From: Agrypnia vestita
Lineage: Eukaryota; Arthropoda; Insecta; Trichoptera; Phryganeidae
Reading direction: 5' to 3'
Length of the DNA: 64,000 nt
NCBI GenBank assembly: GCA_016648135.1
Contig: JADDOH010002295.1
Coordinates: 120,122-184,121, forward strand
The position numbers were made by a program, and so were the translations under genes. This document shows, in pieces, positions 1-12,470 of this stretch. How positions within the stretch are numbered: the stretch's first letter is position 1; every line of letters starts with the position of its first letter. The notes beneath the pieces were generated by a model. The model made no database searches. It saw nothing but the letters and a program-made list of their open reading frames with translations, and had not been told where the DNA came from.

Positions 1-1568
1 TAGTATTTTTCTTGCTGTTATTGTTTTTCATATCATAATTCTCATCGCATCATCCCTGAGTGTGGTCAGTGATGTAGTATTAAGTATTACTAATCCATTG
101 TGGTCCATTGACAGCCTTCGCCTGTCCTAAGTCATCTCACTCTACCATGGAACACCCCTGTCTGGTCAAGTCTGTCGAGAGATCGCCGCCCATTTAGGAT
201 CCTACGATAAATACGGTTCTCATCACGTTCCATATTTATGCACTCTTTGTCTCCTGTACATCTTATCCTTTGGCATTTTACTACACCGACAGTCAGTATT
301 TTGATGAAGATCTCATAGTCTGGCGCGATGCGAACGGCGCAACAGCGGGCTGCCGATCGCTTTGCGTCAAGCCGCAACAGCGTTTCGCTACGACCTCTGC
401 ATTTGCATTCCACCGCATAAATATTACCTGTGCAATCATTGTAAAATGTATTGAAGTTTTATATTACAGTCCTGGATATTTTATACAAACCGTATGGTTC
501 AGCTGGAGTCATATCATAGTATCCTCGGGATAGTACCGTATCGCTGTAGGGGTCAAGAACGTACGTGAATGCACAAGGGGGACATTGTAATATACGACTC
601 CAGCGAAACGTTGAGAATTGAATCTCAACTCTTCTATACGGTTCGTATAATGTACCTACCTAAATATTGCAAATATTCATTAAAGTCAATAATATTATTC
701 ATACAAATAAAACTTTTTAACCTTTTTCTTACTGCCAAGCAAATCTGGTGGCTTCTTATCATTCCTCGTCCATCCTTGATGCTAGTAATCTCATCCATCC
801 AAACGCAATAACCTCCGAATTCTGAATTGAATATCGGCGGAAATATCGGCCGCTGCCCAAAATTGACCCTCGACAAAATAACCAACAATTAGACACACGT
901 GTATTGTATTGTTATTTTGGATATTAATTAAAAATTCTTTTGTATACTGTAAGCCAGCTCCAGCAGACAGGAACTGTTTTAATTCTTCTCGCCATAGACA
1001 ATGAAATATAAACATAAACAAGTGATAATTAACGGGCAATATTAATGTATGCAACCAACTGCCAAAAATGGGTCGATTCGTAATTTTCTCTAAATTTAAA
1101 ATTTCTGTTACAGCGCAGAATCATGCTGAGACAAAATTTCACATATTTATTGTCTTAAACGTGAAAGATAAATTATTTAAAAAAAATTGTATGGGAGTGA
1201 CGTAAAGTTTTGTAAATTTTTCATAAAGCATTTTCGGAATTTGAGTCACGTGACCCTCTGCAATAGATATTTTTTCCCAAATCTATCAAAAAATTTCCTA
1301 ATATTTTCTTTAATCTAGGGTATGAAAGTGCAAGAAGGTGTTAATGGAAATGAACGTACAGAACCATTTTGTACAAAATTTTTGAAAGCTATACAATCAC
1401 GTTTATAAGCTTTATGAGCATGTCTTTGATATACCGCTAGTTAATATTTGAGCTAGCGATATACTTCTTATATTTAGGTTAAATAATAAAACGCGGGTTT
1501 TTCAGTTTTTACTTTTACGAGCTACGAGGCAACTTGTAAATAATAATTAGAAAACTCCTCAGTCTATG
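1..1568. other. AT-rich DNA, no gene recognised
   Basis: No open frame resembles a known protein. Short frames on both strands overlap each other and have no family motifs. A more GC-rich patch lies near 310-420. I see no repeat copy elsewhere in the window for this stretch. Confidence 0.5.
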
Positions 1569-2114
1569 TTAAGGGGGGGGGTAAGGTTATTTGGTACAAA
1601 AAAAGGCATGTTTATGTGATTTTTTTGTGACGACACAGTTAAAATCTCTTTATTATTATAATATAATAGTACATTAAAGTATGATATTTGAAGAATATTG
1701 TGTAAAATTTTCAAGACGAAATATTAAGAAATACGGCAATGGCAGTAATTATTCGGACGTGTCTCGGAAAAAAGTAGAATTGCGGTGTCCATCATAACTT
1801 GGTGCTAAATCATCTGAAATCAAAAAATCAAAGTTCATTCGTTAGATAATAGAGCATCTGTTTGTCCTTGTCTACGCAAAACTCTTCCAATGCAAATAGC
1901 ACGTCCGGTAGTCCTCAGGTGAGCGCGTTTCTTAGCTGCCCGAGCAGGTATAGAAAAATCAGTCTGAGTATCGCTCAAATGTTCATAATTTCGTCAATTT
2001 TGCTCCGATTGACTTGAAATTTTGACACAATATTCTTACGATGTTATACATTCATTTCAAAAATTAAAAATAAAATGCAAAAAAAAAGTTAAAAACCTTA
2101 CCCCCCTCCCTTAA
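1569..2114. mobile_element. TTAA-flanked MITE (piggyBac/Kolobok-like)
   Basis: A 538-bp segment (1573-2110) starts with a run of nine G followed by TAAGGTT and ends with the matching inverted AACCTTACCCCCCTCCC. It is flanked on both sides by TTAA (1569-1572 and 2111-2114). TTAA duplication is the signature of piggyBac and Kolobok transposases. The inside is AT-rich with no coding frame, so this would be a non-autonomous copy. Inverted ends match over about 20 bp with one or two differences in the G run. Superfamily is not resolved. Confidence 0.6.
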
Positions 2115-2293
2115 GTCTAACGGATTCATGTAGTTGGCTTAGTCTTCTTGTTTTTCATATATTCAACGTTCAATAAAAATAATAAATAAATAAAATAAAC
2201 AGTCTAAACCCACAAAACACGGCAAAAACAAAAATTACTTAATACCAACTACAAGCTACATTTGGGCAGAGATATATTAAATAATACTCTACT

Positions 2294-2602
2294 AAATTGT
2301 ATAACAGACTGCCGATGGAAATAAAGGATGCAGCTAATGGGATAATATTTAAGAATCACATTATAAAATGGATAAAGGTGCTAGGTATCGAAGAGATAAA
2401 AAAGGAACTAACGACGAATATTACTTAGTAAAAAATATATATGATGTTTTAAACAATGTTCTTGTAATAATTTAAGCTGAGTAACAATTAAAGTAAACTA
2501 AGAATTAAGTGTAAGTTTTAAATAATGTTGTTGTATATCGTGCCCACCTCGACACCAGGTTGTACTAGTGAGGGGGTACTGTTGTCATCAATAAATAAAT
2601 AC
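2294..2602 (+). pseudogene. LINE 3' end, CR1/L2-like
   Basis: The frame 2294-2428 reads as the usual C-terminus of CR1/L2/Jockey-type reverse transcriptase ORFs: an N-R-L-P motif (YNRLPMEIK), then the FKNHIIKWI block, then a stop. About 170 bp of untranslated DNA follow and finish in an AAAT-type simple tail (near 2590-2602). Everything 5' of the last 45 codons is missing, as expected of a 5'-truncated insertion. The next LINE end starts at once on the other strand. Clade call is tentative. Confidence 0.5.
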
Positions 2603-2610
2603 AAATATAA

Positions 2611-3085
2611 CTAACTTACTATCACTCCGTTTCCCTGTGGGGGTAGGCAGAGAGGATAGAGCGCCATACTATTCTGTCCTTACATACAACTTCGTATGCA
2701 AGCTTGACGGTTTTTGAGGCTTCTGGCGGGACCATTGTCCAGTATCTGGTTAATCTGGTCATGCCACGTCTTTCGCGGTCGCCCTCTCTTTCTGGCGCCG
2801 TCAACACTTGCATTATATATCTTTCTTACCATCCTTTCCTTATTCATTCGCTCAACGTGCCCAAACCACCCGAGCGACCCTGTTTTAATTCTATAAATTA
2901 TGCTACGATCAGCTTTACGTTCATTTCTAATATCTTCATTTTTTTCTCTATCATACATGGATTTACCACACATACGTCTAAGTGATCTCGTCTCCACTGC
3001 AGTCAATCTACTTTCGTCCCTCTTCTGCCGGCTCCAGGCTTCTCTGGTACCGACACTAATACAAATACAATTAAGCCGTTTGAAT
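2611..3085 (-). pseudogene. LINE 3' end, family A (WQK-type)
   Basis: Minus-strand frames encode the C-terminal part of a non-LTR ORF2 after the polymerase: SRQKRDESRL, SLRRMCGKSM, the GWFGHVERM block, RGRPRKTWHDQI, then, after a frameshift near 2700, DRIVWRSILSAYPH and a stop. The tail beyond the stop is an AGTT-type simple repeat (2611-2622). The same C-terminus recurs at 11972, 18497, 37995, 52770 and 57464, so this is the commonest LINE family here. The copy is 5'-truncated and frameshifted, so it cannot be functional. Confidence 0.75.
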
Positions 3086-3174
3086 TCCAAAATAAAATGA
3101 TAAGTCTGTGCCGTCAACGTTGGCAAATACGCAAGTGGTAACACAGCAGCAAAAATGATCATTTTACTGCTACG

Positions 3175-3540
3175 ATGCACGTGAAGCCGTCCGAGCGTCG
3201 GCGCAGTCCGCCCCCGCCCGAGCACGCAGCGAGCGCGCGGCACGCAACGCCGCGCACGATCAGCGCCGGGCGTGGGAGTCGCGAGCCGGCGCGCTACCAG
3301 GAAGGACCGTTTTTTTCCATCTCGCGAAGGTTGCCACCGCCAGCGCCTTGTACGGTCGGAAAGCTGCGCCCGTGTAGGCTGCCGGCCGTGTCTGGCCGAG
3401 ATGTCAGATGCTGCACTCTGTCACGGCGAAGCTGACCAAACTTTAGATTTTGATCTCTCCCTTCCTCCGCACCCGAGAGACGGTGACGCGGCTCCAGCCG
3501 TGGCCTCAGCATCGCCTGCGGCGTGGCGGGGTCGAACAAT
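3175..3540. other. GC/CpG-rich island
   Basis: This stretch is strongly GC- and CpG-rich compared with its AT-rich flanks. Overlapping open frames exist on both strands, which is expected where stop codons are rare, and none shows a known domain. It could be an unrecognised regulatory island or first exon, but nothing in the sequence proves this. Confidence 0.35.
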
Positions 3541-5062
3541 TTAGTATTAAAATAATCAGTATATCAAATCGAAACACTAAAACTCATTCACTAGCCAATA
3601 AATGGCGAAATACAAGACGAACACATCAAATTACACACGAAAATCATCAACACTACACTAGAAGGGCTCAAAACTACCACATAACTTGAGCCAAAATAAA
3701 AACAGGACAGACTAATTTGTTGTTGTGCGCGCTATTTGAAAATAATCTTACGGGAAGATTTTTAAATTACATTAACAAAATCCACCATCTATTTTCTCTG
3801 GCAGTTTGCATATAGACAATTGTGGTCAAAATTGAATATGACAACATTATTTTATTTTCAATAGACAACTCATGATAATGACTGATAATTCAATACATAA
3901 CTTGGTCATGAAGGATCAGGCAAGAGGGAATAGAAAGGACAGAACATTTCTGAAAAATTGGCTAGTGTGTAGTTTTAATATTTAAAATTTACCAGCTTAG
4001 TCTATTGGTTCGATTGCGGATATTTTTTGATATTGTATTTGTCTACTATCGCGAGAGTCCCTTGTAATTCCGTCTAATAATATATTGTTAATATCAGATA
4101 ATTTCTTGTCCGTGGTATATATAAGGTTATCATCATATTATTCGCGGAGTAGGGTTAACCAATGGTCGTGAAACGCATTGTTAATGTTGGTTCAGTCGCG
4201 CCAATCAGAGCACAGCCAGAGGTGTTGAAATAGCGTCCAATATGCTACAGTCTCTCTTGTGTAAATGTCTCGTCAATTTACATGTGAATCCTTCATCTCC
4301 ATTAGGCAATGGCCTGTGTCGGAGTTGCCGCATAATTATGTTAACATAATTATTAATTAAACATTCGAATTGTTGCTATCCATATACGCATGTTAATATA
4401 TACATGCATGACGTCCATTTCATTTTATATGATACGGATTATGCACATTTCCCGTAGAAATCACATAGGAAATCCCGTCATTATAAAGTTAGAAAAAAAG
4501 TCTAATTTTATTACTACATTCTACGCTTAATTTTAGTACCTATTTACATTTACATATTATAATCTAAAAAACAATCCTTGATCTATATTCTAGAATCTGT
4601 AATACTTTAATACTCTTACACAATAATTGTAACATTTATTTTTTAATTCATTTAGCTTCCTTTCAATTCCCACATTTTCTGGCATTCCATTTTACATTTT
4701 TAAACCTCTGTATATTAAGAAAATTCTGTATATACTTCTTTATTATGTAATAATCTTATTATGTAGTAATAAGATTACTACATAATTTTATTATGTAGTA
4801 ATAAGATTGAATAATAATTTTAAACACACAACCAAACAATAGAACTCCGACTAAAATGGAAATCTGACAAGTACTATTTATTTTTCAACTAAGCTCTACA
4901 ACATCCTTCCTCTAACTTTGAAAAATGTTGAAAAGATTAATCAGTATAAAAAGATAAAAGTATGACTAAATGAAATTGATGCAGACATATTAAAAAATGT
5001 ACTAAAAACGACATAGAAATTTAAAAAAGAAAATAAATAGGAAAAACTAGTCCGCCCTCTTG
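3541..5062. other. AT-rich DNA, no gene recognised
   Basis: No coding signal. Around 4735-4810 a short ATTATGTAGTAATAAGATT unit occurs in direct and inverted order, giving small hairpins. Nothing else is supported. Confidence 0.4.
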
Positions 5063-5116
5063 TTGTGCTCTTAGTCCTCCTCACAGGGACCCCAGTGAGG
5101 AGGACTAAGAGCACAA
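5063..5116. repeat. Perfect 22-bp inverted repeat, 10-nt loop
   Basis: Left arm 5063-5084 (begins TTGTGCTCTTAG) and right arm 5095-5116 are exact reverse complements, separated by the 10 bases 5085-5094. The hairpin is GC-richer than the surrounding DNA. It could be a small foldback, a recent palindromic duplication or a small-RNA hairpin; the sequence alone cannot tell. Confidence 0.75.
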
Positions 5117-7446
5117 ACACCGACAATCACTTATTATACATACTATTACATTACATACGTATACTTGTATCTGAATAGAAACTAATAAAAAAATACAATT
5201 ATACTATCATACAATTTTCTTAGAAAAATATGTTGACATTCGGTTGTTAAAAGTGTTCAAAAATATGAGAACATTACATGTCATATACCTAAGTATTTTT
5301 TTTAGATCTAAGTGATGGGCCGATTCAGCTTTTATAATTTTTTTCAATTCTGCTGTATTAATTTTTATTTAAGATAATTCTCATTGCCCTGTTTTGCATC
5401 ACTTATTACAATTGAGAAGAAAAACAGAAAATATCTAAAATACAATTATTGGAATGTAAAGTGCATGGCTTCTAAGGTCAATCGTGTCGAGAAACGTGAC
5501 GGTGATAACCTGAGTTTTTGCAGTAGTTGCGTTTATTACACCTCGAACTGATCTTTTCCAGTCGGCTTCCTCGTTGCCGAGGGTCGTGACCTCTCTCCAC
5601 CACCCGCAGCTAGTTTAGCCAGTAGCGTGTTGATCTTGATCTAATCATTCCATCCAGTTGCGAATTGCGTTCTTCCTCTCTGCCCTTCCACCTTTTCAGT
5701 CACACAATGTGGATGCACATGACATTAAGTTCAAACTATACTTTCACTTTCAGGTTCAAATGTTATTTTCCATTGTGACAAGATTTCGATGCGTCCGAAA
5801 AACATGAGCATGCGTCTTAGACGGATTGTGGACAATCTACCGTGAATTGTTCCAACCGAGCACAATACAGCTTAGGTTTGAAACTGAGCCTGTACCACGT
5901 GGAATATATCCATGTTGGTGTTTTTCTTTGTTCTTCTTTAGCGTCTCTGGTCAGCAGTCACGATATAGCGACATCCTTCCCTCGACACCTCTTTTGGACA
6001 CCTGCTGGACACTTGCCTACCTCATTCCCGTCTTTGTTTCCCCTCGGTTTCGATCCCACATGGCTCTGTGCGTGTTACGGGAATCATCCACTCCACATAC
6101 ATGTTACGAGGGAGAAACTACTACAGAAATGATCCTGTGAAGTATAGTCCTTAACGGATAATAAGTATGTTCCAGTTGTCATGGCAGAGAAGCGGTTCTG
6201 TGTGGATGCATCCCTGTCTCGCTCGTATTCCAATGAGTGTCAGCGGGGCGGTAAGTACAGCCCCTTTAGCATTAAAAATATCCCGAACATGCTAGCTATT
6301 GCTCATAAAACGGCCCTGGGGGTGTGGTGGGACCCTCTTCTCTTCTCTACCTACACCCCCTGTGAAGTTAATAGCTTTGTTTTATAGATCTGCAAGTAGT
6401 AGAGACGTAGTTGAAGACTGAGTGTCGTCGCTGGTCCGTTAAGTATCCAGATAGTGGTTCTACAACCCCTCCCAGCTTCTTCCGAGGCCGTCGCCTCACA
6501 AATGCATAACCGGCACGTGGTGTGCCCAGTTCTATTCTATTTCCTAGTTATTGTCAGTGTAGTTAACCACATCTGAATGGTTTAATTTACACGGTTTAAT
6601 TTGTTAGTAGTAACCTTCTGCACCAGTGTCATTGTTTTGGTAGCCGCGCCTGCCAAGTTCGCCGGCCGCATATGCATCTAATCACGCGAACAAACTTTGC
6701 ATTCAGTAGCCGGCTCGGCTCGAGAGGCGGCCGAGTGCCCTCAGATTTAAGCCTCTTACGGCTGAACCGCGGGTTTGAAGTTATCGCCCGAGCGTGCACA
6801 AAAGGGGCGCTCCCTTTATCCGCAGACTTTCGATGCGGGTCACAATCGTTTACACACTTCGCCTTCGTGCCGGAAACGTTACACCGGTGCAGTAGAGATT
6901 TTCAATAGGTGCGACCAGGACCCTCCGCGCGGGCGAATACTCTTGACTGCTTTTAGAGCAAAATGTTGTCGTCGGGGAATGGATTTTTTTTTTGAGAATT
7001 CCCCCATTGATTTCTCTATTTAGGAATTTTAACCGTTTAAAAGCAGTGATATGCCTCAGTATTCCAAATTCATCCAAAGTTAATTAAATAAAGTTAAATA
7101 AAAAAAAACTATAATTATGTATTTCAAAAGAACCCACCCGCAACTATCGGTTCTCGGTAATTTTAATGATTGGTTAGATTTTTAGGGTTTACATCACTTT
7201 GTTATTTGAAATTGTATTATTTTATTACCCGGTCCATTTTCTAATTTTTCCGAATTTTCACTACATAATTTTTTGGGCCCTGCCCATTGATATTTTTCAA
7301 CACATTTTTTGTCAGATCGTCTTACTCTCGACTCAAAATTTTGAGATGTGGACCCTTTAATTATTGTTTCCTCTTTTGTACAGGACAACAATCTAATGTT
7401 TGTATTTAATGTAATTTTTATATTATTTATAGAATTTTTCACCTTT
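5117..7446. other. Unassigned DNA with a possible LINE relic
   Basis: Mostly AT-rich and without coding signal. At about 5480-5700 the minus strand carries a frameshifted protein-like stretch (WREVTTLGNEEADWKRS) with the feel of a LINE C-terminus, but I could not match it to a clade. Around 6640-6960 the DNA is more GC-rich and looks like single-copy sequence. No gene is supported. Confidence 0.3.
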
Positions 7447-7610
7447 TGATGCGCTCACGGAATGCGTGTCGCATCAGTATTCTTACTATTTTCAAACTAA
7501 GCTAAACGCTTATTCTATGAAAATAGGACTATCTTGCTGGTGTCCTGGAATGGGGCTCAAACCACCGACCACCTGGCGAGGCGAGCGTCATGAGCACTAC
7601 ACCAACAAGT
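7447..7610 (-). mobile_element. tRNA-derived SINE, diverged copy
   Basis: Read on the minus strand, the head begins CTTGTTGGTGTAGTG (A-box-like) and has a B-box variant GGTTTGAGCCCC (complement of 7551-7563). After the head comes a body containing GCGTTTAGCTTAGTTTGAAA and GTAAGAATACTGATG, which closely matches the body of the SINE at 50593-50780. There is no clear poly-A tail or target duplication, so this copy is older than the 50.6-kb one. Confidence 0.7.
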
Positions 7611-7985
7611 TATTCAAGCTTTGCCTACAGTTCGTCACAGGTTTAAAATGTATAATAAGTAACTACTAATGGTGTTATAAGATGTTGACTAATAATATAT
7701 ACCCTCAACAAAAAATGAAAGTAAAACAAATATGTGGGGGGGAATTGAACTGGATCGAAAAGGGATGAGAAGCTTGGAAATATGATTGAGACGAAGATGT
7801 GTATGTACTGAAGATGATTGGCTATCGTCAACTTTGTGATAATGCTATATATGATATTTCATCAACAAGCTTTCAGTGTAATTAGGTTAATATTTAAAAA
7901 AATCAATTTATACCAATGATTTTAGTGTCAAGGCAAAACTGACTGTTTTCAAATCCCACTATCAAATAAATTTTGGAAATCAAAT

Positions 7986-8400
7986 TTGGATCCTGACGGA
8001 GAGAGTGAGATCAAGAGTCCAGGCTGCCGAGCTGAGTTTTCTAAGGGGGTAGCGGGAGTCACACTGATGGACAGAGTGAGAAGTGCCGACATAATACACA
8101 CACTCGGCATGGAGCCCCTACTCCTGCACATAGAAAAATCACAACTGAGGTGGCTTGGACATGTGCTCAGAATGCCAGAGGAACGAATACCAAGAAGAAT
8201 CCTCTTGGCAACCCCGGAGGGAAGAAGGCCGGTGGGTCGACCCAGATTAAGCTGGGAGAGACAACAAAAAAAAGGATTTGAAAACAGAATGGGTCTGGAC
8301 TGGTTGACTTGAGCAGGGGATCATGGAAGCACCTTGTCGAGTCTTTGGGCCCCCGACCCTACTAGGACAAGGGGAAGAAGATGATGATGATGATGATGAT
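7986..8400 (+). pseudogene. LINE 3' end, family B (LGMEPLL-type)
   Basis: The frame 7986-8312 encodes the end of a non-LTR ORF2: GVTLMDRVRSADI, HTLGMEPLLLHIEKSQLRW, LGHVLRM, ATPEGRRPVGRPRLSW. After the stop the copy ends in a run of GAT repeats (8380-8400), a typical LINE 3' simple tail. A second member is at 31807-32040 on the minus strand. Polymerase motifs are absent because the copy is 5'-truncated. Confidence 0.75.
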
Positions 8401-8409
8401 TTTATTTTT

Positions 8410-9022
8410 TTGTCTCCATAACGTAAGTATTAATACAATGCCGTGCCGCCACTGGAGCATTGTGTCTCACCACCGTGAATAAATAATTTTGAAGAATTAC
8501 GCCAATGGTGACGTCAGCATAGAATCATTTAGATTTGAATTCTTCATGAGTGCGAATCGAGCGGTAATGTATCACGCAGCATCTTGCGAATGCGATCGAT
8601 TTGATTCAGCTTTACATATATATACAAATACAACAATACAAGTAAATACATGTTGTACGTGTACGTCTGACATTCGCGCGAATCGCTCACATCTTCATAT
8701 TCGGCACAAACGATCGCGATCATTTGTGCCGACGTGACTGTTTTTGCGACGTGACTCATTTTCATCTCGATCATTGTTTTAACCCAATATCTAGAATTGG
8801 GTTCGTCATGTTTCGGTCGCTCTGCATCAGCTGGTGATGTGTCTCTGAGCGATTACTCATCAATTATTTTTCCAATAATATTTACTCGACAATCTGACAG
8901 CAAACGGGTCATCGTGGCACACTTATAAAAAGGGCTCGAAATGAAATTTTTATCGAACCAGAATGTACAATGTTTTACACTTATTTCTCATCAAAATGTA
9001 CACTAACAGTACTACAACACTA
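8410..9022. other. Unassigned DNA with a 30-bp palindrome
   Basis: No coding signal. At 8701-8732 lies a near-perfect loopless palindrome: arms start TCGGCACAAA and the centre is GATCGCGATC, with one mismatched pair (8711/8722). GC and CpG content rise around it. Function unknown. Confidence 0.5.
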
Positions 9023-9210
9023 GGGTATAAACGCAAAAGCAGCTATATTAAAAGATTTATAAAATATTTTGAATGCCTGTTATAATGATAGATTTCATGT
9101 ATATTTATTTCCCTTTCAAAATCATGTTTCCTAAACTATTATAGGCTATGTTTCCTATAAAATCTCGAATTCAGTAGATTGTAAATTAGTGATCCTCGAT
9201 GACTGCATTT
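9023..9210 (+). repeat. Foldback repeat family F, copy 1
   Basis: This segment shares start (GGTATAAACGCAAAAGCAG), middle (ATAGGCTATGTTTCCTATAAA) and end (CGATGACTGCATT) with 43683-43885. The copy there folds into a long imperfect hairpin; here one arm has diverged. It is a non-coding, MITE-like repeat. Confidence 0.55.
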
Positions 9211-10174
9211 AATTTTTTTTTATGTTGCTGCCTTTGCTTTTATATTGCTTTTATTTATATGGAATGTGTGGGACTGCACGAACCTCCCCACATACTGAAA
9301 TAAAGTTATATTTATTTAACTATACCCCACAATATATTCAATTCGTTGCATTGCCTTGCATTTCCTTGACTGCTCTCACCTTTTGCGTTCTAAGATAATT
9401 AATTTATTTTTAAATTAAATTGACACTAATTTTATTTTGTATTATAATTAAAGAGACTCATACAGAGACGTTCATAATACATATGTACCAGGCGTGTGCA
9501 GTGAGAACATTGAAGCATGATTTTTACCTTAACTTATATTTTGGGAATATATATTGGGATATATATATAACTATATCCCAATATAACTTATATATTGGGA
9601 AAAAAAATTCATTGTAAATTGAATATTTATCTGACAGATTATTATTATTTATTAAAATATGAATATTATTATAATAATTTTGACAGGAAAATTACGAGAT
9701 AAATGTTTTGTTTCTTTTATTTTTTTCAAAATATATGATTACGTTAAAGTCATGCTTCAATATTCCCACTGCACGCCCCTGATATTTACATTTAAAACAA
9801 ACAAAAAATGGTTACATCAAATCAAATTTCCAATTAAGAATGTCTGCAGCATGCACTTTTATTAAAAAGAAATGCACAATAAAATTGAAATTATTTTTTA
9901 AATGGAAAAACAGACAATAAAAGAATGTTGAACATTAAAAATAATGTCATATAGCAGACACACACAAAATCGAGTTGCTAAAAAAAAGAATTGCACATAT
10001 TTCGTAATTTTTAGTTTATAATTTACCCTGAAAGAGAAACTGTGGTTTTGAATCGCATTTGATGTTACCAAAAATATAATGGCTAGTGGTTAAAACTAAA
10101 TAAATTTGAGTTTAATTTATAACCACAAAGCAAATAGCCGAGTTCAAGAGTACTTTAATTTTATTTCTTTATGC
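9211..10174. other. AT-rich DNA, no gene
   Basis: Very AT-rich. A small hairpin of TTGGGATATA/TATATCCCAA type lies at 9540-9605. Nothing coding is seen. Confidence 0.4.
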
Positions 10175-10270
10175 AATGGTGAAATAAACAATATTAGTTG
10201 GATTATGCCTGTCTCATTAGAAGAATTCGTGTTGAGATAGGTATAGTTTACAGTAAGTTGTTCAATTTAT
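10175..10270 (-). repeat. LINE 3'-UTR fragment (family of 46960-47480)
   Basis: On the minus strand this reads ACTATACCTATCTCAACAC, then TCTAATGAGACAGGCATAAT, then CCAACTAA. The same order occurs in the 3' untranslated part of the LINE at 47400-47460. No coding part is kept. Confidence 0.5.
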
Positions 10271-10935
10271 AATAGTATTTTTTACAAGTATACAGCATAC
10301 AAAAGAACAAATACAGTAATTAGAAAGAACATTTATGTGTTTGTGGGAGTGTACAAATTTTGTAGGTACTGTCCATATTTTTGATCCAGGATTTTATTTT
10401 GTGTTTTATATTTTTGGTGTAATTTATCAACGGATTATACTGGTTTAAATTTCGTAGCTTGCAATTAAAAATAATTGAATGCGATGGCGTGTACTTTGTG
10501 GAAATACATTTTAATAATCGTAAATAAAAACGCTGCTTTTTCTATAATACATTAACCTGAAAAGGGAAACAGAGGTTCCTGAAACACCTAGTAGTGATAT
10601 TCTAAAATAAAAGTAAATAGGGTTTATTTATTTATTAAGGAATCTTAATAGTTTTTTAAACATATTATGTAAAAGCATAGTGTTCATTTCATAGACCAAT
10701 TAAAAAGATTGACAGATGTTATGCAGTTAAGTTATGTTATGCAGTTAATAAGTTTGGGTTCAAAGTACTCGAAACTCCTTTATTGAACTTTATCTTAAAT
10801 TTATCCTTAACTTATATCGATTATGAAAAGTTACAAGTCGAATAAAATGATAAAAACCTTGAAAATTCTTAAATAGTATTTTTTCAAGGTTTTCATATTT
10901 TTATTTGAGTTGTATTGAAGCGAATGATAGTTCAA

Positions 10936-11105
10936 CTGTTTGCAAAAAATAAGTCAGAAATATTGAAAAAAAAATACAAACTTTGATATCGCATATATCC
11001 GTAACAATTGATATACGGGTCATAATTGCTTCGACATTTTTGACTCATTATCAAAGCAGGAATCCGCCTGTAAAGTTTTTACCACTAGCTATGAGAGACC
11101 CTGTG
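10936..11105 (+). repeat. Unclassified repeat family R, copy 1
   Basis: Similar to 14445-14600 (same strand) and to about 23990-24110 (opposite strand). Shared blocks include CAGAAATATTGAAAAAAA, CATAATTGCTTC, GACTCATTATCAA and GTAAAGTTTTTRCYACT. No coding frame or terminal structure was found, so the class is unknown. Confidence 0.45.
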
Positions 11106-11971
11106 TATGTATTGAAATTGAAAGGAAATCGCGATCCGGAGCTATATTCTCGAATTCCGAGTTTCAGTTTCCTCTTGTCAATTCTAAGCCCTGCTTATAG
11201 AGCAGGTATAATATTGTAACTCATAACCATATTTCTGTGCACATGTATATGATAAATGAATGTATATATATACATTTGTCAAGAGCCCGTGAGGGACCTT
11301 TTTTCCATAGGGTAGCGGCGTTAGCTTTCAGCTGTTTTCAAAGGCAGACACGAAAAAAGTGTGTCCGCATCTGCGTGCCTGTCGAACAGCTGCGAAAGGA
11401 CAGCATGACTGCTGTCCTTTCTGTTTTAAACAACCGCTGGTGTTGACTGCACGGATTACCATTTTGGGTCCATTAGCGCTCTTTGTCTATTACTCATTTA
11501 TGACGCTGTTTCCATGTTCCTTTGTTTTATTTACGCGCAGATACCAATAACCGTGCACGACCAGATGCCGCATGCGCGCGCATAATTGAATGTTTGAAAA
11601 TGGCTGTACAGTGCAGCTGAATGTTGAACTCAACTTCTCAGTCTTTCTCCTGCAAATGTCATAGCGTGGCTCTGATGTGCTATTCTTAATGTTATGTCCC
11701 CATTCATTTTTATCATTCTTCCTACCTTTCTGCTCATTTTATCGATATTTTGAAACATTGCACCATTTAACTAGCTAAATCAGTAAATTTTGGTATTCTT
11801 GACGAGTAAAATCTCTCAATTTCATAAGGTTAATATTTTTTTTCAAGAATGAAGAAGATGTGACAGAGTAGGTACTATTGCGTTGATTCCAGTCATCGAG
11901 GATCCAGATTTGTGGAAGTGCATTACGAGCCGTGTCCAATTTGATTCAAGCTAACATACCTTAATACTGAC
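11106..11971. other. Unassigned DNA
   Basis: No gene is supported. An 11-bp-stem hairpin (AAAGGACAGCA, loop TGAC, TGCTGTCCTTT) lies at 11395-11420. Confidence 0.4.
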
Positions 11972-12470
11972 TTGCATTATATATCTTTTTTACCATTCTT
12001 TCCTCATTCATTCGCTCAACATGCCCAAACCACCTGAGCGACCCTATTTTTATTCTATGATATGCTACGATGAGCTTTACATTCATTCCTAATATCTTCA
12101 TTCTTTACTCTATCATACATGGATTTGTCACACATACGTCTAAGGGATCTCATCTCCACTGCATTCAATCTACTTTCATTCTTCTTCTGCCAGCTCCAGG
12201 CTTCACTTCCATACATTAGTGTCGGTACCAGAACTCCATTATGCACCGCTAGTTTTGCTTCGGTAGACATATTTCTATTAGAAATTATTGCATTTAAAGC
12301 TCTCGATATCTTGCAGATGGTTTTCGATTCTTCGATTCGTCTATTTATTTAAAATTTCTGTCTCCTGTCGCTAGAAAATTCCACTCCGAGGTATTTGAAC
12401 TCTAACTGTGCCCCTTGGGTCCTGGTCGTACACTGCCCTCGGTGTCTTCCTGCCACTACTAACAGAGGAC
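11972..12470 (-). pseudogene. LINE ORF2 fragment, family A
   Basis: Minus-strand frames give a longer stretch of the family-A ORF2. From the upstream side: FKYLGVEFSS, IEESKTICKISRALNAI, MSTEAKLAVHNGVLVPTLMY, GSEAWSWQKKNESRLN, SLRRMCDKSMYD, RNECKAHR. Frame changes near 12270-12350 and a stop near 12055 break it. No simple tail is visible, so the 3' end is also lost. Confidence 0.7.

Noticed and set aside
3272..3544. Overlapping open frames in the 3.2-3.5-kb GC-rich island
   Set aside because: Open on three frames and both strands because stops are rare in GC-rich DNA; no domain, splice context or conservation visible.
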